64,000 bases of DNA from Neisseria sp. DTU_2020_1000833_1_SI_GRL_NUU_006 (GTDB lineage: Bacteria > Pseudomonadota > Gammaproteobacteria > Burkholderiales > Neisseriaceae). The first letter of the stretch is position 1; each line of letters opens with the position of its first letter. The position numbers and the translations under genes were made by a program. The notes beneath the pieces were generated by a model. The model worked only from the letters and a program-made list of their open reading frames with translations. It was not told the origin of the DNA and searched no databases. Shown piece after piece: positions 26,628-35,345 of this stretch. Where the stretch lies: assembly GCA_032388755.1 (NCBI GenBank), contig CP135593.1, positions 1,054,001-1,118,000 on the forward strand. The letters are read 5' to 3'.

Positions 26628-28037
26628 TTAAGCCACTGCCTGCCGCCATTGCGCCAAAAGCTGCTTCAATACATCAGGCTGATCGTGTCCGTTGCGGATA
26701 GCGGCTTCCAACCATTTACACGCTTCATCTGCATCATGCGCTATGCCCGTTCCGTTAAAATAAAGGCAGGCAAGATTGTATTGCGCCATTGCATCATGGT
26801 TTAGTGCCGCTTTTTCGAACCATTCTGCCGCCTTGGCATAATTCTGTGCCGTACCGTGTCCGTTGTAATACATCATGCCCAAATTGGTCTGCGCCTTCCC
26901 ATGACCCAATAAAGCCGAACGTTCATACAGCCTCAACGCTTCCGAATGATCGGGATGGCGATTCAAACCATAATGCGCGGCAAACGCCTGCTGATAAAGT
27001 TGCTCTGCTTCCTGCTTCTTCAAAGCTTTTTCTTTTGCTTCGGCATATTCCTCGGGTTTATTGCCCAAGGCAATATCGGCAAGCAGTTTCTGATGTGCCT
27101 GGATATTTCCTTTATCCGCTGCCTGACGGTAATAGCGCCGTGCCTTCATAGGGTCGGGAAGCACACCCAGACCATAACGGTAAATATCGCCCAAAATCCT
27201 TAAGGCTTCGGAATGCTGCTGTGCAGCCGCTTTTTCCGCATACGCATGAGCCTTGCCGGTATTGCGTTCCACCCATTTTCCCAATAGGTAAATTTCTGCC
27301 AATCTTACCTGTGCGTCGCTGCTGCCTCCTCTTGCCGCAGCCTTCAAACGGTGTATGGCCTCTGTCGGATCAGTTTCCAGCAGTAAATCCGCCAACATGG
27401 TTTGTGCGGCAGCAATCCCGCTATCGGCTGCATGGCGCAGATGAACGACGGCAAGCTGCTTGTTCGGGTCAGTTCCCTGTCCTAATTTATATTGCAGTCC
27501 CAGCTGCCAATGTGCTGCAGGAAAATCCTGCTCCGCAGCTTGTCGGTAAAACAAATGTGCCTGAGCAAAATCGGGAGGCGAGGCATATTGATGGTGTTGC
27601 GCTAAAAAGTATAATGCCTGCGGATGATGCTGAGCGGCAGCCATGTACGCCCATTGCAACGCCTCTTCATGCCGCCCACCGTCATGCAAACTCCGCATCA
27701 GCTTAAGCTGGGCATGGATGATACCTTCTTCAGCCAGCTCCTTGTAAGCTGCCATCAATGTATTGAAAGGCATGCCTTGTGATTCTTGAATCTGGAGCAG
27801 ATTGTATCGAGCATAAGGATGCCCGCTTCCCGCCGCCTGCTGCATCAGTCTGATACCTGCCTGCCTATCCGCCGAAGTCCCTAAGCCCTGCAACAGACAG
27901 CCTGCAAGTTGGAATGCGGATTCCGCATGCCCGGCTTGCGCAGCCTGACGCAACAAAGGAACGGCTGCTTCAAAATCAGGAGGTGTCCTAGCCAAATGTG
28001 AAATTGCTTCCCTGTAAAATGTGTCAGCGGTATTCAT
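26628..28037 (-). CDS. Sel1-repeat (TPR-like) protein
   Basis: 469-residue cytoplasmic protein made largely of alpha-hairpin repeats of about 36 residues, for example AEKAAAQQHSEALRILGDIYRYG and AKAAEWFEKAALNHDAMAQYNLACLYFNGTG. At least ten copies can be counted. Sel1-like repeats mediate protein-protein interactions. No signal peptide is present. A charged linker (EEYAEAKEKALKKQEAE) divides the repeats near residue 335. It is monocistronic and its role is unknown. Confidence 0.85.
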   Translation of the reverse strand: MNTADTFYREAISHLARTPPDFEAAVPLLRQAAQAGHAESAFQLAGCLLQGLGTSADRQAGIRLMQQAAGSGHPYARYNLLQIQESQGMPFNTLMAAYKELAEEGIIHAQLKLMRSLHDGGRHEEALQWAYMAAAQHHPQALYFLAQHHQYASPPDFAQAHLFYRQAAEQDFPAAHWQLGLQYKLGQGTDPNKQLAVVHLRHAADSGIAAAQTMLADLLLETDPTEAIHRLKAAARGGSSDAQVRLAEIYLLGKWVERNTGKAHAYAEKAAAQQHSEALRILGDIYRYGLGVLPDPMKARRYYRQAADKGNIQAHQKLLADIALGNKPEEYAEAKEKALKKQEAEQLYQQAFAAHYGLNRHPDHSEALRLYERSALLGHGKAQTNLGMMYYNGHGTAQNYAKAAEWFEKAALNHDAMAQYNLACLYFNGTGIAHDADEACKWLEAAIRNGHDQPDVLKQLLAQWRQAVA

Positions 28038-28264
28038 TTTTATAATCCGATTTATCTAAAATGCGCCGGATAATTAATTTTTCTTGTTTTATGCTATACA
28101 AACCAACCGGCGGCCAAGTCGCGCAAGTTTATCAGAATTTTGCCCCCTTGTTTATTCTATTATAATAATTCTTTTATTCTCAAATATATAATACGGTAAA
28201 GTGTCGTCTGAAAAAGACGGTAAACTCGTTTATAATACGATTTTTCTTTCAGGCCGTTTTAACC

Positions 28265-28696
28265 ATGAAAAAGGTTGAAAAAAACGTATTGGTGCTGCAC
28301 AGCGCAAAACAGATGTTCGACTTGGTCGATAAAGTTGAGGACTATCCAAACTTTCTCCCATGGTACAGTAAAACCGAAGTCATAGAGCGCAAAGATAAGG
28401 AACTCAAAGCACGGCTGTTCATGGACTATATGGGTGTGCGTCAATCTTTTGCGACACACAACCACAACATTCCCGGCTCGGAAATCCGTATGGACTTGCT
28501 GGAAGGCCCTTTCAAAACCTTGCGCGGTACATGGAAGTTTATCGATTTGGGCGGTGATATGTGTAAAATCGAATTTCGTTTGGAATATGATTTTTCCAAT
28601 ATGCTGCTTTCTACCGTCATTTCCCCCGTATTCAACCACCTCTCCGGTACGCTGGTCGATGCATTCGTCAAAGAGGCAGACAGACGCTATGCTTGA
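28265..28696 (+). CDS. ratA: RatA/Coq10-like START-domain protein
   Basis: 143-residue START-like domain protein. Homologs include ubiquinone-binding Coq10 and E. coli RatA, which has been reported to inhibit 70S ribosome formation. The sequence has FDLVDKVEDYPNFLPWYSKTEV and the C-terminal VFNHLSGTLVDAFVKEADRRY typical of the family. The downstream partner rnfH overlaps by 8 bp, the usual ratA-rnfH pair. Confidence 0.88.
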   Translation: MKKVEKNVLVLHSAKQMFDLVDKVEDYPNFLPWYSKTEVIERKDKELKARLFMDYMGVRQSFATHNHNIPGSEIRMDLLEGPFKTLRGTWKFIDLGGDMCKIEFRLEYDFSNMLLSTVISPVFNHLSGTLVDAFVKEADRRYA

Positions 28697-28964
28697 AATC
28701 GAAATTGTTTACGGAACGGCTGAAAAACAGATATTGCGCTCAATCCGTATTGAGCAAGGAGCAACTGCAAGGACGGCTGTGCGTCAAAGCGGCTTGGATA
28801 AAGATTTTCCTGAATTGGATTTGAATGCGGCCCCTTTGGGTATTTTTGGAAAAAGAGTCAAAGATGACGTTTTGTTGCGCGACCGAGACCGTATCGAGAT
28901 ATACCGCCCTTTACTGATTGACCCGAAAGAAGCAAGACGCAAACGGGTCGGTAAAACCAAATAA
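28689..28964 (+). CDS. rnfH: RnfH family ubiquitin-fold protein
   Basis: 91-residue UPF0125/RnfH protein with a ubiquitin-like fold. LEIEIVYGTAEKQ, LGIFGKRVKDDVLLRDRDRIEIYRPLLIDPKEARRKR is nearly invariant in the family. Start: the ATG at 28689 overlaps the ratA stop; the longer open frame is inside ratA. Function is unclear; it is normally found next to ratA. Confidence 0.92.
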   Translation: MLEIEIVYGTAEKQILRSIRIEQGATARTAVRQSGLDKDFPELDLNAAPLGIFGKRVKDDVLLRDRDRIEIYRPLLIDPKEARRKRVGKTK

Positions 28965-28972
28965 AATGCTTG

Positions 28973-29013
28973 AAAAGGTCGTCTGAAAACCGTTTGCTGT
29001 TTTCAGACGACCT
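28973..29013. terminator. DUS inverted-repeat terminator
   Basis: GAAAAGGTCGTCTGAAAAC and GTTTTCAGACGACCTC pair after rnfH, immediately before the pth ribosome-binding site. Confidence 0.8.
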
Positions 29014-29030
29014 CTCTTTGAGGAAACACA

Positions 29031-29609
29031 ATGTCAAATAAAATCAAAATGATTGTAGGACTGGGAAATCCCGGTTCGGAATACGAACAAACGCGCCACA
29101 ATGCCGGATTCTGGTTTATCGACGAATTGGCATGGCAATATAAAGCTACTTTAAAAGAAGAAAAAAAATTCTTCGGCTCAGTAGCCCGCATCAGCATATC
29201 CGGCTCAGACTTATGGCTTTTAAAACCTTCAACATTTATGAACCGCTCCGGTCAGGCAGTAGCCGCGCTGGCGCAATTCTACAAAATCAAGCCTGAAGAA
29301 ATCCTGGTCGTCCATGACGAACTGGATATACCGTGCGGCAGGATAAAATTTAAATTGGGTGGGGGAAACGGCGGTCATAACGGCTTAAAAGACATTCAGG
29401 CACGCTTGGGAACGCCTGATTTTTACCGCCTGCGCTTGGGTATCGATCATCCGGGAGACCGAAATCTGGTTGTCGGCTATGTCCTGAATAAACCCAGCCC
29501 GGAACACAGGCAGCAAATTGATGAAGCCATCAATAAATCATTAAAAGCCGTTCCCATGCTGTTAGCCGGAGAATGGGAAGAAGCCGTACGTTTTTTACAC
29601 AGCAAATAA
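29031..29609 (+). CDS. pth: Peptidyl-tRNA hydrolase
   Basis: Recycles peptidyl-tRNA released from stalled ribosomes. The 192 residues contain the catalytic region GLGNPGSEYEQTRHNAGFW (His near residue 24), LLKPSTFMNRSG, VHDELDIPCG (catalytic Asp) and GGGNGGHNGLKDI. The GAGGAAACACA leader provides a ribosome-binding site. A single DUS follows. Confidence 0.95.
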   Translation: MSNKIKMIVGLGNPGSEYEQTRHNAGFWFIDELAWQYKATLKEEKKFFGSVARISISGSDLWLLKPSTFMNRSGQAVAALAQFYKIKPEEILVVHDELDIPCGRIKFKLGGGNGGHNGLKDIQARLGTPDFYRLRLGIDHPGDRNLVVGYVLNKPSPEHRQQIDEAINKSLKAVPMLLAGEWEEAVRFLHSK

Positions 29610-29636
29610 ATTTCAGACGACCTTTGGGAGCAAACA

Positions 29637-29843
29637 ATGAATGAGCTTCTAGAATTAATTCAAACAGAATCTGTCGGAACGGTAGAAGAAACACTGGACT
29701 TTTTCTTATACGAATGCAGCTTGGACGAAGCACCGACCATTGAAGAAGTCAAACTATGGCGTGATGAACTGGACAAACGGGGGGATAAATTTATCCGTTT
29801 GTCCGCCATCTGCCAAAAATGGCTGGATGAGGAAACACAATGA
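29637..29843 (+). CDS. Small acidic hypothetical protein
   Basis: 68-residue acidic protein (MNELLELIQTESVGTVEETLDFF...). No motif recognised. It overlaps the next gene by 4 bp (ATGA), which supports translation. A GGGAGCAAAC leader lies before the ATG. Probably cytoplasmic. Confidence 0.65.
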   Translation: MNELLELIQTESVGTVEETLDFFLYECSLDEAPTIEEVKLWRDELDKRGDKFIRLSAICQKWLDEETQ

Positions 29844-30223
29844 AACTGCCTTTGAATAAGTTTACCTTGTTAGCAGCAGCTTGGTTTGCAGCAAGTATTT
29901 ACGCATTACTTTTCAAAGAGTCCGGCAATGCGCCCCCTCCCTTTCCCAATTTCGACAAGGTTGCCCATTTCATTACGTTCTTTGCACAAACATGGTTAAT
30001 AGCCAAAATCTTTTTAGCCGAGCAAAAACACGTGCCTTATAAAAAACTATTGATATTCGCCTTATTGTTTGCCTTCTTTAGCGAATGGGCTCAAGCAACG
30101 TTTACAACGACAAGGGAAGGCTCACTTGGAGACGGAATAGCGGATATGCTTGGCACAATGGCTGCCTTATGGTTTGCCAAAAAGGTAGAGACTGCAAAAT
30201 TACAGAATCAAAAGCCTATCTGA
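29840..30223 (+). CDS. VanZ-like membrane protein
   Basis: 127-residue inner-membrane protein with about four hydrophobic segments. FPNFDKVAHFITFFAQTWL matches the VanZ-family signature (D-K-x-x-H), and SEWAQATFTTTREGSLGDGIADMLG matches the second conserved region (E-x-x-Q ... D-x-x-x-N/D). The role in Neisseria is unknown. It is coupled to the upstream acidic protein gene. Confidence 0.8.
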   Translation: MKLPLNKFTLLAAAWFAASIYALLFKESGNAPPPFPNFDKVAHFITFFAQTWLIAKIFLAEQKHVPYKKLLIFALLFAFFSEWAQATFTTTREGSLGDGIADMLGTMAALWFAKKVETAKLQNQKPI

Positions 30224-30267
30224 TGCCATATTCGAATACTGAAAACTTCTTAGGCAGTCTATAAAAT

Positions 30268-30303
30268 AAAAAACCGATTCCCCATATGGAATCGGTTTTT
30301 TAC
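30268..30303. terminator. Intrinsic terminator between vanZ-like gene and hupB
   Basis: AAAAAACCGATTCC, a CATAT loop and GGAATCGGTTTTTT form a strong bidirectional stem flanked by A and T runs. Confidence 0.9.
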
Positions 30304-30312
30304 AAGGGAAAA

Positions 30313-30582
30313 TTACAGGGCATCTTTCAATGCTTTACCGGCACGGAATTTAGGAGTTTTAGCAGCAGCGATGGTCAGAGGCTCGCCGGTTTTAGGGTTG
30401 CGGCCTTGACGTTCTGCGCGTTCGCCAACGTAGAAAGTACCGAAACCGACCAGAGTTACGGTGTCGCCTTTTTTCAGAGCGTTGGTTACAGCATTGGTAG
30501 TGGCATCCAGAGCTTTTTGGGCGGCAGCTTTAGAAATGCCGGCTTCTTGAGCAATTGCTTCGATCAATTCAGACTTATTCAC
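30313..30582 (-). CDS. hupB: DNA-binding protein HU-beta
   Basis: Nucleoid-associated HU subunit, 89 residues. It starts MNKSELIEAIAQEAGISKAAAQKALDA; the DNA-binding arm GRNPKTGEPLTI and the ending PKFRAGKALKDAL are typical. A ribosome-binding site (AAGGGA) precedes the start. It follows lon on the same strand, the common lon-hupB order. Confidence 0.96.
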   Translation of the reverse strand: MNKSELIEAIAQEAGISKAAAQKALDATTNAVTNALKKGDTVTLVGFGTFYVGERAERQGRNPKTGEPLTIAAAKTPKFRAGKALKDAL

Positions 30583-30766
30583 AATCAGTCCCTTCCTATC
30601 GTTGAAAATAATGAAATGCCCGAATACTCGGGGCTTCGTACTTTTGAGTACCTTTGCGCTTTATAGCAATTCTGAAAATACCGTGTCAAGCAAAAAATGC
30701 GGAATTGCCCTATTTTACAGGCTTTCAAGGCAAACCCGCATCTTTTGCAACACATTTTTTACAAAA

Positions 30767-33229
30767 TCAGTGTTTGGTCGCTTTCGCCCTTGACTTAGGC
30801 TTGGCGGCTTCAACCTGCGCCTCTTCGGTACTTAAAGGCGCAACCCAAGGTGTCGGCTGGCTTTCCAAGCCCAAAGCGAGGACTTCGTCTATCCATTTGA
30901 CCGGATGGATGATCAGGCCGGTTTTCACGTTTTCAGGGATTTCTTCCAAGTCTTTGACGTTGTCTTTCGGAATCAGGACGTGTTTGATGCCGCCGCGCAA
31001 GGCAGCCAACAGTTTTTCCTTCAAACCGCCGATTGGCAAGACTTCGCCGCGCAGGGTGATTTCGCCTGTCATCGCCACATCGGCGCGCACCGGAATTTTG
31101 GTGAAGGCAGACACCATCGCCAAAGTCATGGCAATACCTGCGCTCGGGCCGTCTTTCGGCGTTGCGCCTTCGGGAACGTGAACATGGATGTCTTTTTTCT
31201 CGTAAAAATCAGGAGCCAAACCCACTGATTCTGCACGGGAACGGACAACAGACCATGCCGCGGACACAGATTCCTTCATCACATCGCCCAACTGACCGGT
31301 ACACTGAATCACGCCCTTGCCCGGCAACGCCACGGCTTCGACAGTCAGCAATTCGCCGCCGACTTCCGTCCACGCCAAACCGGTAACCTGTCCGATACGG
31401 TTTTCACTTTCGGCAACGCCGTAATCGAAGCGGCGCACGCCCAAGTAGTCATGCAGGTTTTTCTCATTGACTTTAACCGCCTTAGGCTTGGCTTTGCTGG
31501 TTTTCTTGGTTTCAGACGACCTCTTCTTATCTTCGTTCAAGGTAATCTGCATCACCACCTTGCGGCAGATTTTGGCAATCTCGCGATCAAGCGAACGCAC
31601 ACCGGCTTCACGCGTGTAATAACGGATAATATCGCGTACCGCGCTTTCTTCAACCACCAATTCGCCTTCTTTCACGCCGTTGCGTTTCATTTGTTTTGGC
31701 ACGAGATACTGCATGGCGATATTGATTTTCTCGTCTTCGGTATAGCCGGACAAACGGATGATTTCCATGCGGTCGAGCAACGGGGTCGGAATATTCAAGC
31801 TATTAGATGTGGCGATAAACATCACATCGCTCAAATCGTAATCCACTTCCGCATAATGATCGGCAAACTTGTTGTTTTGCTCAGGATCGAGCACCTCAAG
31901 CAACGCGCTGGAAGGATCGCCTCGGAAGTCGCTGCCCAATTTGTCGATTTCGTCGAGCAGGAACAGCGGATTCTTCACGCCTGCCTTAGCCATGTTTTGC
32001 AGGATTTTGCCTGGCATAGAGCCGATATAGGTGCGGCGGTGGCCGCGGATTTCGCTTTCGTCGCGCACGCCACCCAAAGCCATACGGACATATTGGCGGC
32101 CTGTTGCTTTGGCAATGGATTCTCCCAAAGAGGTTTTACCCACCCCCGGAGGACCGACCAAACACAGAATCGGACCTTTGAGCTTGTCCATACGTTTTTG
32201 GACGGCGAGGTATTCCAAAATCCGTTCTTTGACTTTTTCCAAGCCATAGTGGTCGGCGTTCAACACCAAATCGGCTTTGGCAATGTCTTTGCTGACACGG
32301 GATTTTTTCTTCCACGGCAGCTCAAGCAAAGTATCGATGTAGTTGCGTACCACGATAGATTCCGCAGACATAGGCGGCATCATTTTGAGCTTTTTCAGTT
32401 CGGACAGGCATTTCTCTTCGGCTTCTTTGGTCATGCCCGCTTCTTTGATTTTTGCTTCCAACGCATCCAGTTCGCCGCGTTCGTCTTCTTCGCCCAATTC
32501 TTTCTGAATCGCTTTCACTTGCTCGTTCAGATAATACTCGCGCTGGGATTTTTCCATCTGGCGTTTGACGCGGCCGCGGATGCGTTTTTCGACCTGCATG
32601 ATGTCCAGTTCGGATTCCAACTGGGCGAGCAGAAACTCCATACGACCGATAATGCCGAAGGTTTCCAAAATCTGTTGGCGCTGCTCCAGTTTCAACTGCA
32701 AATGCGCCGCAATCGTGTCCACCAAACGGCTGTTATCATCGATACCGTTGATGGTATTGATGATTTCGGCAGGGATTTTTTTATTTAACTTGGCGTATTG
32801 GTCAAACTGGGTAAGCAGCGTGCGACGAATGGCTTCAATATCGGGATTGTCCGCATCCGCATACTCATCGACAGCTTCGACATGTGACAGGAACAATCCG
32901 CCACTCTCTTCAATGGTCAATACTCTGCCGCGCCGGATACCTTCGACCAACACTTTCACCGTGCCGTCAGGCAGCTTCAACACCTGCAAAACCTGCGCGA
33001 CCGTACCCGTACGGTGCAAATCGGACGCCGTCGGATCTTCGGTGTTCGGGTCGATTTGCGCCAGCAAAAACACCGGATCGTCATTCGCCATTGCCGCTTC
33101 CAATGCCGCAATGGATTTCGGGCGGCCTACAAACAGCGGCAGCACCATATGCGGATAAACGACGACATCGCGTAAAGGCAGGGTTGCCAGTGCGCTGTAT
33201 TCCTCAAAATGTTTTTCTTTTGTCGGCAT
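30767..33229 (-). CDS. lon: ATP-dependent protease Lon
   Basis: AAA+ serine protease of 820 residues for damaged and regulatory proteins. An N-terminal substrate-binding domain (LPLRDVVVYPHMVLPLFVGR) is followed by an ATPase domain with Walker A GPPGVGKTS and Walker B LFLLDEID. The C-terminal protease has the catalytic Ser in DGPSAGIAM and Lys in LPIGGLKEKLLAA. A Lys-rich insertion (KRSSETKKTSKAKPKAVK) lies before the protease domain and encodes a DUS; the C-terminus has an extra basic tail. Confidence 0.96.
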   Translation of the reverse strand: MPTKEKHFEEYSALATLPLRDVVVYPHMVLPLFVGRPKSIAALEAAMANDDPVFLLAQIDPNTEDPTASDLHRTGTVAQVLQVLKLPDGTVKVLVEGIRRGRVLTIEESGGLFLSHVEAVDEYADADNPDIEAIRRTLLTQFDQYAKLNKKIPAEIINTINGIDDNSRLVDTIAAHLQLKLEQRQQILETFGIIGRMEFLLAQLESELDIMQVEKRIRGRVKRQMEKSQREYYLNEQVKAIQKELGEEDERGELDALEAKIKEAGMTKEAEEKCLSELKKLKMMPPMSAESIVVRNYIDTLLELPWKKKSRVSKDIAKADLVLNADHYGLEKVKERILEYLAVQKRMDKLKGPILCLVGPPGVGKTSLGESIAKATGRQYVRMALGGVRDESEIRGHRRTYIGSMPGKILQNMAKAGVKNPLFLLDEIDKLGSDFRGDPSSALLEVLDPEQNNKFADHYAEVDYDLSDVMFIATSNSLNIPTPLLDRMEIIRLSGYTEDEKINIAMQYLVPKQMKRNGVKEGELVVEESAVRDIIRYYTREAGVRSLDREIAKICRKVVMQITLNEDKKRSSETKKTSKAKPKAVKVNEKNLHDYLGVRRFDYGVAESENRIGQVTGLAWTEVGGELLTVEAVALPGKGVIQCTGQLGDVMKESVSAAWSVVRSRAESVGLAPDFYEKKDIHVHVPEGATPKDGPSAGIAMTLAMVSAFTKIPVRADVAMTGEITLRGEVLPIGGLKEKLLAALRGGIKHVLIPKDNVKDLEEIPENVKTGLIIHPVKWIDEVLALGLESQPTPWVAPLSTEEAQVEAAKPKSRAKATKH

Positions 33230-33363
33230 ATTGTTCTCTACTTGGTAATAAATTTGGAATGTGGCTTAAATTGGGATGGAAAAGCGTATTTCAAGACTTG
33301 AAAAAGCCGATGTACGCTTCTATTTTTATCGGCAACTTTTTGCGATAAAATACACGCCGTTCG

Positions 33364-33402
33364 AGGTCGTCTGAAAGGCTGGAAACTTTTCAGACGACCT
33401 CT
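33364..33402. terminator. DUS inverted repeat between lon and ybeD
   Basis: GAGGTCGTCTGAAA and TTTTCAGACGACCTC pair. It lies between divergent genes, so a terminator role is uncertain; it may act mainly as an uptake sequence. Confidence 0.6.
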
Positions 33403-33429
33403 CGGCATACAGCATATCAGGAGTCAGCC

Positions 33430-33696
33430 ATGACCGACCAAACCTCACTCATCGAATTCCCCTGCCAATTCCCTATCAAAGTCATGGGCAACGCGCATCC
33501 CGAATTTGAAAAAAATATCTTGGAAACCGTCCGCCAGCACGCGCCCGATACCGAACCCCACCACATCACCACCCGTCAAAGCAGCAAGGGCAACTATACC
33601 GGTGCAACCGTCAAAGTAAACGTCGAAAGCAAAGAGCAACTGGACAAAATCTACCGCGCCCTGACCGATCACGAAATGGTGAAAGTAGTGTACTGA
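33430..33696 (+). CDS. ybeD: YbeD/DUF493 family protein
   Basis: 88-residue ACT-like protein. The pattern LIEFPCQFPIKVMGNAHPEFEKNI, then SSKGNYTGATVKVNVESKEQLDKIYRAL, is characteristic of YbeD. It stands directly before lipB as in E. coli. Function is not firmly known; linkage suggests a role around lipoate metabolism. Confidence 0.9.
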   Translation: MTDQTSLIEFPCQFPIKVMGNAHPEFEKNILETVRQHAPDTEPHHITTRQSSKGNYTGATVKVNVESKEQLDKIYRALTDHEMVKVVY

Positions 33697-33697
33697 T

Positions 33698-34315
33698 ATG
33701 AAAATCGTGCATAAAGGCATGGTCGAGTACCAACCGACTTTCGAAGCCATGAAAGCGTTCAATGCAGCCCGCGACGAACATACCGAAGACGAATTATGGG
33801 TGGTCGAGCATCCGCCCGTCTTCACACAAGGCCTGGCAGGCAAACCGGAACACCTCCTGATCCGCGACGACATACCCGTCGTCCAAATCGACCGGGGCGG
33901 ACAAATCACTTATCACGGTCCCGGCCAGTTGGTCATTTACACCATGATCAACTTCAAACGCCGCAAAACCAGCGTCCGCAACATCGTTTCCGCGCTTGAA
34001 AACAGCATCATCGCCACGTTGGCGGAATACGGCATTGAAGCGGCGGCAGACCCGAAACGCCCCGGCGTTTATGTCGGCGAGCGCAAAATCGCCTCACTCG
34101 GCTTGCGCATCAAAGACGGTTCCGTCTATCACGGCCTGGCATTAAACGTAAACATGGACTTAAGCCCGTTTACCCACATCAATCCCTGCGGTTATGCCGG
34201 CATGGAAATGACACAAATCGCGGATTTTGTCCAACCCTGTCCCACCTTGGACGAAGTTGCGCAAAAACTGACCGCACACCTCGAGACACAACTCACACCG
34301 AAAGCGAACAATTAA
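33698..34315 (+). CDS. lipB: Octanoyl-[ACP]:protein N-octanoyltransferase
   Basis: Transfers octanoate from ACP to lipoyl domains, the first step of lipoate assembly. 205 residues with the signature RGGQITYHGPGQLVIY near residue 65 (His) and the catalytic Cys in NPCGYAGM with the preceding Lys in RKIASLGLRI. It overlaps the lipA start by 1 bp and follows ybeD by 1 bp, so ybeD-lipB-lipA is an operon. Confidence 0.95.
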   Translation: MKIVHKGMVEYQPTFEAMKAFNAARDEHTEDELWVVEHPPVFTQGLAGKPEHLLIRDDIPVVQIDRGGQITYHGPGQLVIYTMINFKRRKTSVRNIVSALENSIIATLAEYGIEAAADPKRPGVYVGERKIASLGLRIKDGSVYHGLALNVNMDLSPFTHINPCGYAGMEMTQIADFVQPCPTLDEVAQKLTAHLETQLTPKANN

Positions 34316-35283
34316 TGAGCGAAATCAAAGTTGACGATCCCAAACGCGGCGTCAAACTCAAAGGAGCGGACAAAACCGCCCGCATCCCCATCAAAGTCGT
34401 CCCCCTTCAGGAAAAACTGAAAAAACCCGAATGGATACGCGCCAAACTGCCGTCACGCAAATTCTTTGAAATCAAAGACATTTTGCGCGAACAAAAAATG
34501 CACACCGTTTGCGAAGAAGCTTCCTGTCCGAATATCGGCGAATGCTTCAGCAAAGGCACAGCAACCTTCATGATTATGGGCGACATTTGTACCCGTCGCT
34601 GTCCGTTCTGCGACGTAGGACACGGCCGCCCGAATATGCTCGACCCCGACGAACCGAAAAACCTCGCAGAATCCGTCAAAGCCATGAACCTGCGTTACGT
34701 CGTCATCACTTCCGTTGACCGCGACGACCTGCGCGACGGCGGCGCACAGCATTTCGCCGACTGCATCAAAGCCATCCGCGAAACCAGTCCGAACACCAAA
34801 ATCGAAATCCTCGTTCCCGACTTCCGCGGCCGCTTGGACATCGCGCTGAAAATCCTTGCCGAAACCCCGCCCGACGTGATGAACCACAACTTGGAAACCC
34901 ATCCGAGCCTGTACAAAAAAGCCCGTCCGGGTGCCAACTATCAGCACTCCCTCGACCTGCTGCGCCGCTACAAAGAAATGATGCCGCACATCCCGACCAA
35001 ATCCGGCATCATGGTCGGCTTGGGCGAAACAGACGAAGACGTGCGCGAAATCATGCGCGATATGCGGGCGCACAATATCGAAATGATTACCATCGGCCAG
35101 TACCTCCAGCCTTCAGACGGACACCTGCCCGTCTTGCGCTACGTCACGCCCGACCAGTTCAAAATCTTTGAAAAAGAAGCATACGAACTGGGCTTCACCA
35201 ACGCTGCCATCGGCGCCATGGTCCGCTCAAGCTACCATGCCGACGAGCAGGCTGCCGAAGCATTGCGCGAATGTGAATTCTGA
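34315..35283 (+). CDS. lipA: Lipoyl synthase, C-terminus altered by transposon insertion
   Basis: Radical-SAM enzyme that inserts two sulfurs into octanoyl chains. 322 residues. The auxiliary cluster motif CEEASCPNIGEC (residues near 62) and the radical-SAM motif CTRRCPFCD near 91 are intact. The final codons come from the Tn7-like element: the host sequence ends at ...ALRE (35271), and the transposon end supplies Cys-Glu-Phe and the TGA. The native tail, Ser-His-Gly-Gly-Gly-Cys-Gly-His-His-stop, is still readable at 44601-44630. The tail lies outside the catalytic core, so activity is probably kept. Confidence 0.95.
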   Translation: MSEIKVDDPKRGVKLKGADKTARIPIKVVPLQEKLKKPEWIRAKLPSRKFFEIKDILREQKMHTVCEEASCPNIGECFSKGTATFMIMGDICTRRCPFCDVGHGRPNMLDPDEPKNLAESVKAMNLRYVVITSVDRDDLRDGGAQHFADCIKAIRETSPNTKIEILVPDFRGRLDIALKILAETPPDVMNHNLETHPSLYKKARPGANYQHSLDLLRRYKEMMPHIPTKSGIMVGLGETDEDVREIMRDMRAHNIEMITIGQYLQPSDGHLPVLRYVTPDQFKIFEKEAYELGFTNAAIGAMVRSSYHADEQAAEALRECEF

Positions 35284-35317
35284 CGCTATTTGCGACTGAA
35301 CTACGCTATTTGCGACT
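35267..35317. repeat. Transposon left end: target duplication, terminal repeat and two TnsB-type sites
   Basis: GCGAA duplication (35267-35271), terminal TGTGAATTC (35272-35280), then two copies of CTATTTGCGACT at 35286-35297 and 35306-35317, spaced by 20 bp. Confidence 0.85.
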
Positions 35318-35345
35318 TTATAACGATAAGTTCGACTGGGCAAAT

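Noticed and set aside
31451..32788. 445-codon plus-strand frame opposite lon
   Set aside because: Antisense frame produced by lon codon bias; translation is Phe/His-rich and unlike any known protein.
35310..35345. TTG start for the TnsE-like gene
   Set aside because: It lies within a TnsB-type end repeat, and the first 12 codons are end sequence; ATG at 35346 is preferred.
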